Source: UBA995 sp035477115 (GTDB taxonomy: Bacteria; Bacillota; Sulfobacillia; UBA995). Taken from it: a stretch of DNA of 48,804 bases. Under the pieces are notes generated by a model. The model worked only from the letters and a program-made list of their open reading frames with translations. It was not told the origin of the DNA and did not search any database. The first letter of the stretch is position 1; every line of letters begins with the position of its first letter. The position numbers were made by a program, and so were the translations under genes. Positions 47,433 through 48,804 of this stretch are shown one piece after another. The stretch is from assembly GCA_035477115.1 (NCBI GenBank), contig DATIKW010000011.1:1-48804 (forward strand). Direction: 5' to 3'.

Positions 47433-48785
47433 TCAGGAAGACATCCGGATCAGCGTCTCGAGTTGGGCCACGTGGCGGCTAACCGCAGCGCTATCCCCCC
47501 GGGCCTCCACGTTGAGGCGCAGCAACGGCTCGGTGTTGGAGGCCCGCAGGTTGAACCGCCAGTCGGGAAACTCCAGGCTGACACCGTCGGTGCGGTCGAT
47601 CCGCGGACGCAGCGGCTCATAGTGGGCCAGCACCCGTTCGAGGACCGGATCCGCCGCTGCAACATGGTAGTTGATCTCACCGCTGCAGGGAAAAGCAGCC
47701 ATCCGTTCATCGACGAGCTGCGCCAGCGAGCGTCCGGTACGGCTCATGAGTTCGGCTATGAGCAGCCAGGGGATCATGCCGCTGTCGCAATAGGCGAAGT
47801 CACGGAAGTAATGGTGGGCGCTCATTTCCCCGCCATACACGGCATCCTCAGTCCGCATGCGTTCCTTGATGAAAGCATGACCGGCCTTGGACTGGATGGG
47901 CAAGCCGCCGGCGGCCCGCACTTGCTGGATGGTATTCCATGTCAGCCGCGGGTCATGGATGATCTTCGCTCCCGGGTGTTTGCCCAGCATCAACTCCGCC
48001 AGCAGACCCACCAGATAGTACCCTTCGATGAAACGGCCTCCCGCATCGAACAGGAAGCAGCGGTCGAAGTCGCCGTCCCAGGCGATGCCGAGGTCGGCGC
48101 CGTGTTCGATGACGGCCCGGGCGGTGGCGGCACGCTTCTCCGGCAAGAGGGGATTAGGCGCGCCGCCGGGGAAGTTGCCATCAGGGTCTCCCCGGACCAG
48201 CACGAGTTCGAAGGGGAGATGGGCGCGCAGCAGGTCGACCACCGGGCCCGCGCAGCCGTTACCGGCATCGGCCAGGATCCGCAGCGGCTTGAGGGCGGCA
48301 GCGTCGATGTAGGTCAACAGATGGCGAAGATAAGCTGTCTTGTCGGTATCCAGGTGCACGGCTCCCGTCCGTCCGGCAGAGGGGAAGTCCCCCCGCCCGG
48401 CCGCGTCCCGGATGGCGAACAGCCCCGAGTCGGCACTGATAGGAGTGGCGCTACGCCCGACCAGTTTCATGCCGTTCCAGCCCTGGGGATTGTGGCTGGC
48501 GGTAACCATGATGCCGCCGCCGGCTTGGCGATGGGAGGCTGCGAAATACACCTCTTCCGTGCCGCAAACGCCAAGGTCGATCACATCGGCGCCGCCGGAG
48601 GTGATTCCCCGAATGAGCGCCGACGCGAGCGATGGACTTTCCAGGCGCACGTCGCGCCCAACCACCACGGTGCGCGGCCCTCGTTCGGCCACAAAGGCGC
48701 GGCCAATGCGCCAGGCGAGCGCCTCGTTCAGCTCGTCGGGCACCCGGCCGCGAATGTCATAGGCTTTGAAACAGCTGGGGTTCAT
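47433..48785 (-). CDS. manB: Phosphomannomutase/phosphoglucomutase
   Basis: Alpha-D-phosphohexomutase of 450 aa that interconverts hexose 6- and 1-phosphates. Phosphoserine loop GIMVTASHNPQGWNGMK (Ser97), metal loop AWDGDFDRCFLFD, sugar-binding loop GEMSAHHYFRDFAYCDSG and phosphate loop RASNTEPLLRLNVEA are intact. Members with this GEMSAHHYF loop (AlgC/CpsG type) usually act on both glucose and mannose phosphates for polysaccharide precursors. AAGGGGAAAA precedes the ATG. The IS607 right end lies within about 40 bp of its stop. Confidence 0.95.
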   Translation of the reverse strand: MNPSCFKAYDIRGRVPDELNEALAWRIGRAFVAERGPRTVVVGRDVRLESPSLASALIRGITSGGADVIDLGVCGTEEVYFAASHRQAGGGIMVTASHNPQGWNGMKLVGRSATPISADSGLFAIRDAAGRGDFPSAGRTGAVHLDTDKTAYLRHLLTYIDAAALKPLRILADAGNGCAGPVVDLLRAHLPFELVLVRGDPDGNFPGGAPNPLLPEKRAATARAVIEHGADLGIAWDGDFDRCFLFDAGGRFIEGYYLVGLLAELMLGKHPGAKIIHDPRLTWNTIQQVRAAGGLPIQSKAGHAFIKERMRTEDAVYGGEMSAHHYFRDFAYCDSGMIPWLLIAELMSRTGRSLAQLVDERMAAFPCSGEINYHVAAADPVLERVLAHYEPLRPRIDRTDGVSLEFPDWRFNLRASNTEPLLRLNVEARGDSAAVSRHVAQLETLIRMSS

Positions 48786-48804
48786 GGCTTTTCCCCTTGA
48801 ACCG

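Noticed and set aside
1..48804. CRISPR array, tRNA or rRNA genes, replication origin
   Set aside because: No regularly spaced direct repeats, tRNA cloverleaf, rRNA segment or DnaA-box cluster was seen in the gaps.

Overview
The window reads as high-GC chromosomal DNA of an anaerobic, endospore-forming member of the Bacillota (Firmicutes). Three things support this. Sporulation genes are present (yqfC, yqfD, spoIIP). The gene order matches two conserved Firmicutes blocks. Oxygen defence is of the anaerobe type (rubrerythrin, rubredoxin, desulfoferrodoxin). I cannot name a genus from the sequence alone.

Layout, left to right. (1) 1-3.6 kb: the 5' part of a large SNF2-type helicase with a C-terminal DUF3883 domain, cut by the left window edge, translationally coupled to a small XRE-type HTH gene. 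This pair looks like one end of a DNA-processing or phage-defence locus. (2) 3.6-12.7 kb, minus strand: the conserved block hit-rpsU-yqfC-yqfD-phoH-yqfF(pgpH)-ybeY-dgkA-[DUF502-DUF3048]-era, mostly with 1-4 bp overlaps. (3) 12.9-23.8 kb: an accessory stretch with an ABC-2 exporter, a PgaB/IcaB-like deacetylase with a NarL-type two-component pair, a 5-oxoprolinase locus (pxpA and a fused pxpB-pxpC), a double-module efflux adaptor without a visible pump, and ddl. (4) 23.8-33.4 kb: the second conserved block, comEC-holA-rpsT-(holin-like)-spoIIP-hrcA-dnaJ. hrcA has a clear CIRCE operator, but grpE and dnaK are absent. The block is interrupted by a beta-propeller gene and an rbr-rd-dfx operon. ComEC has lost its C-terminal metallo-beta-lactamase domain. 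(5) 33.5-42.1 kb: a sugar cluster (DUF401 transporter, nagA, pfkA, class II aldolase), a TPP-riboswitch-controlled thiT-thiN operon, plsY, and feoA-feoB. (6) 42.1-48.8 kb: comEA and leuS, a complete IS607-type element (serine recombinase plus TnpB nuclease), and a phosphomannomutase/phosphoglucomutase gene.

The most notable signals are regulatory or structural: a 20-codon leader ORF with competing inverted repeats before leuS; apparent CTG starts for rpsT and feoB; a hairpin covering the comEC ribosome binding site; a leaderless IS607 recombinase transcript; omega-RNA-like hairpins at the 3' end of tnpB; a dispersed GTAGGGGCGGGTT palindrome, one copy of which lies exactly where ComEC loses homology; and the helicase/HTH pair at the left edge. 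No rRNA, tRNA or CRISPR array was seen, and no intergenic gap exceeds about 190 bp.
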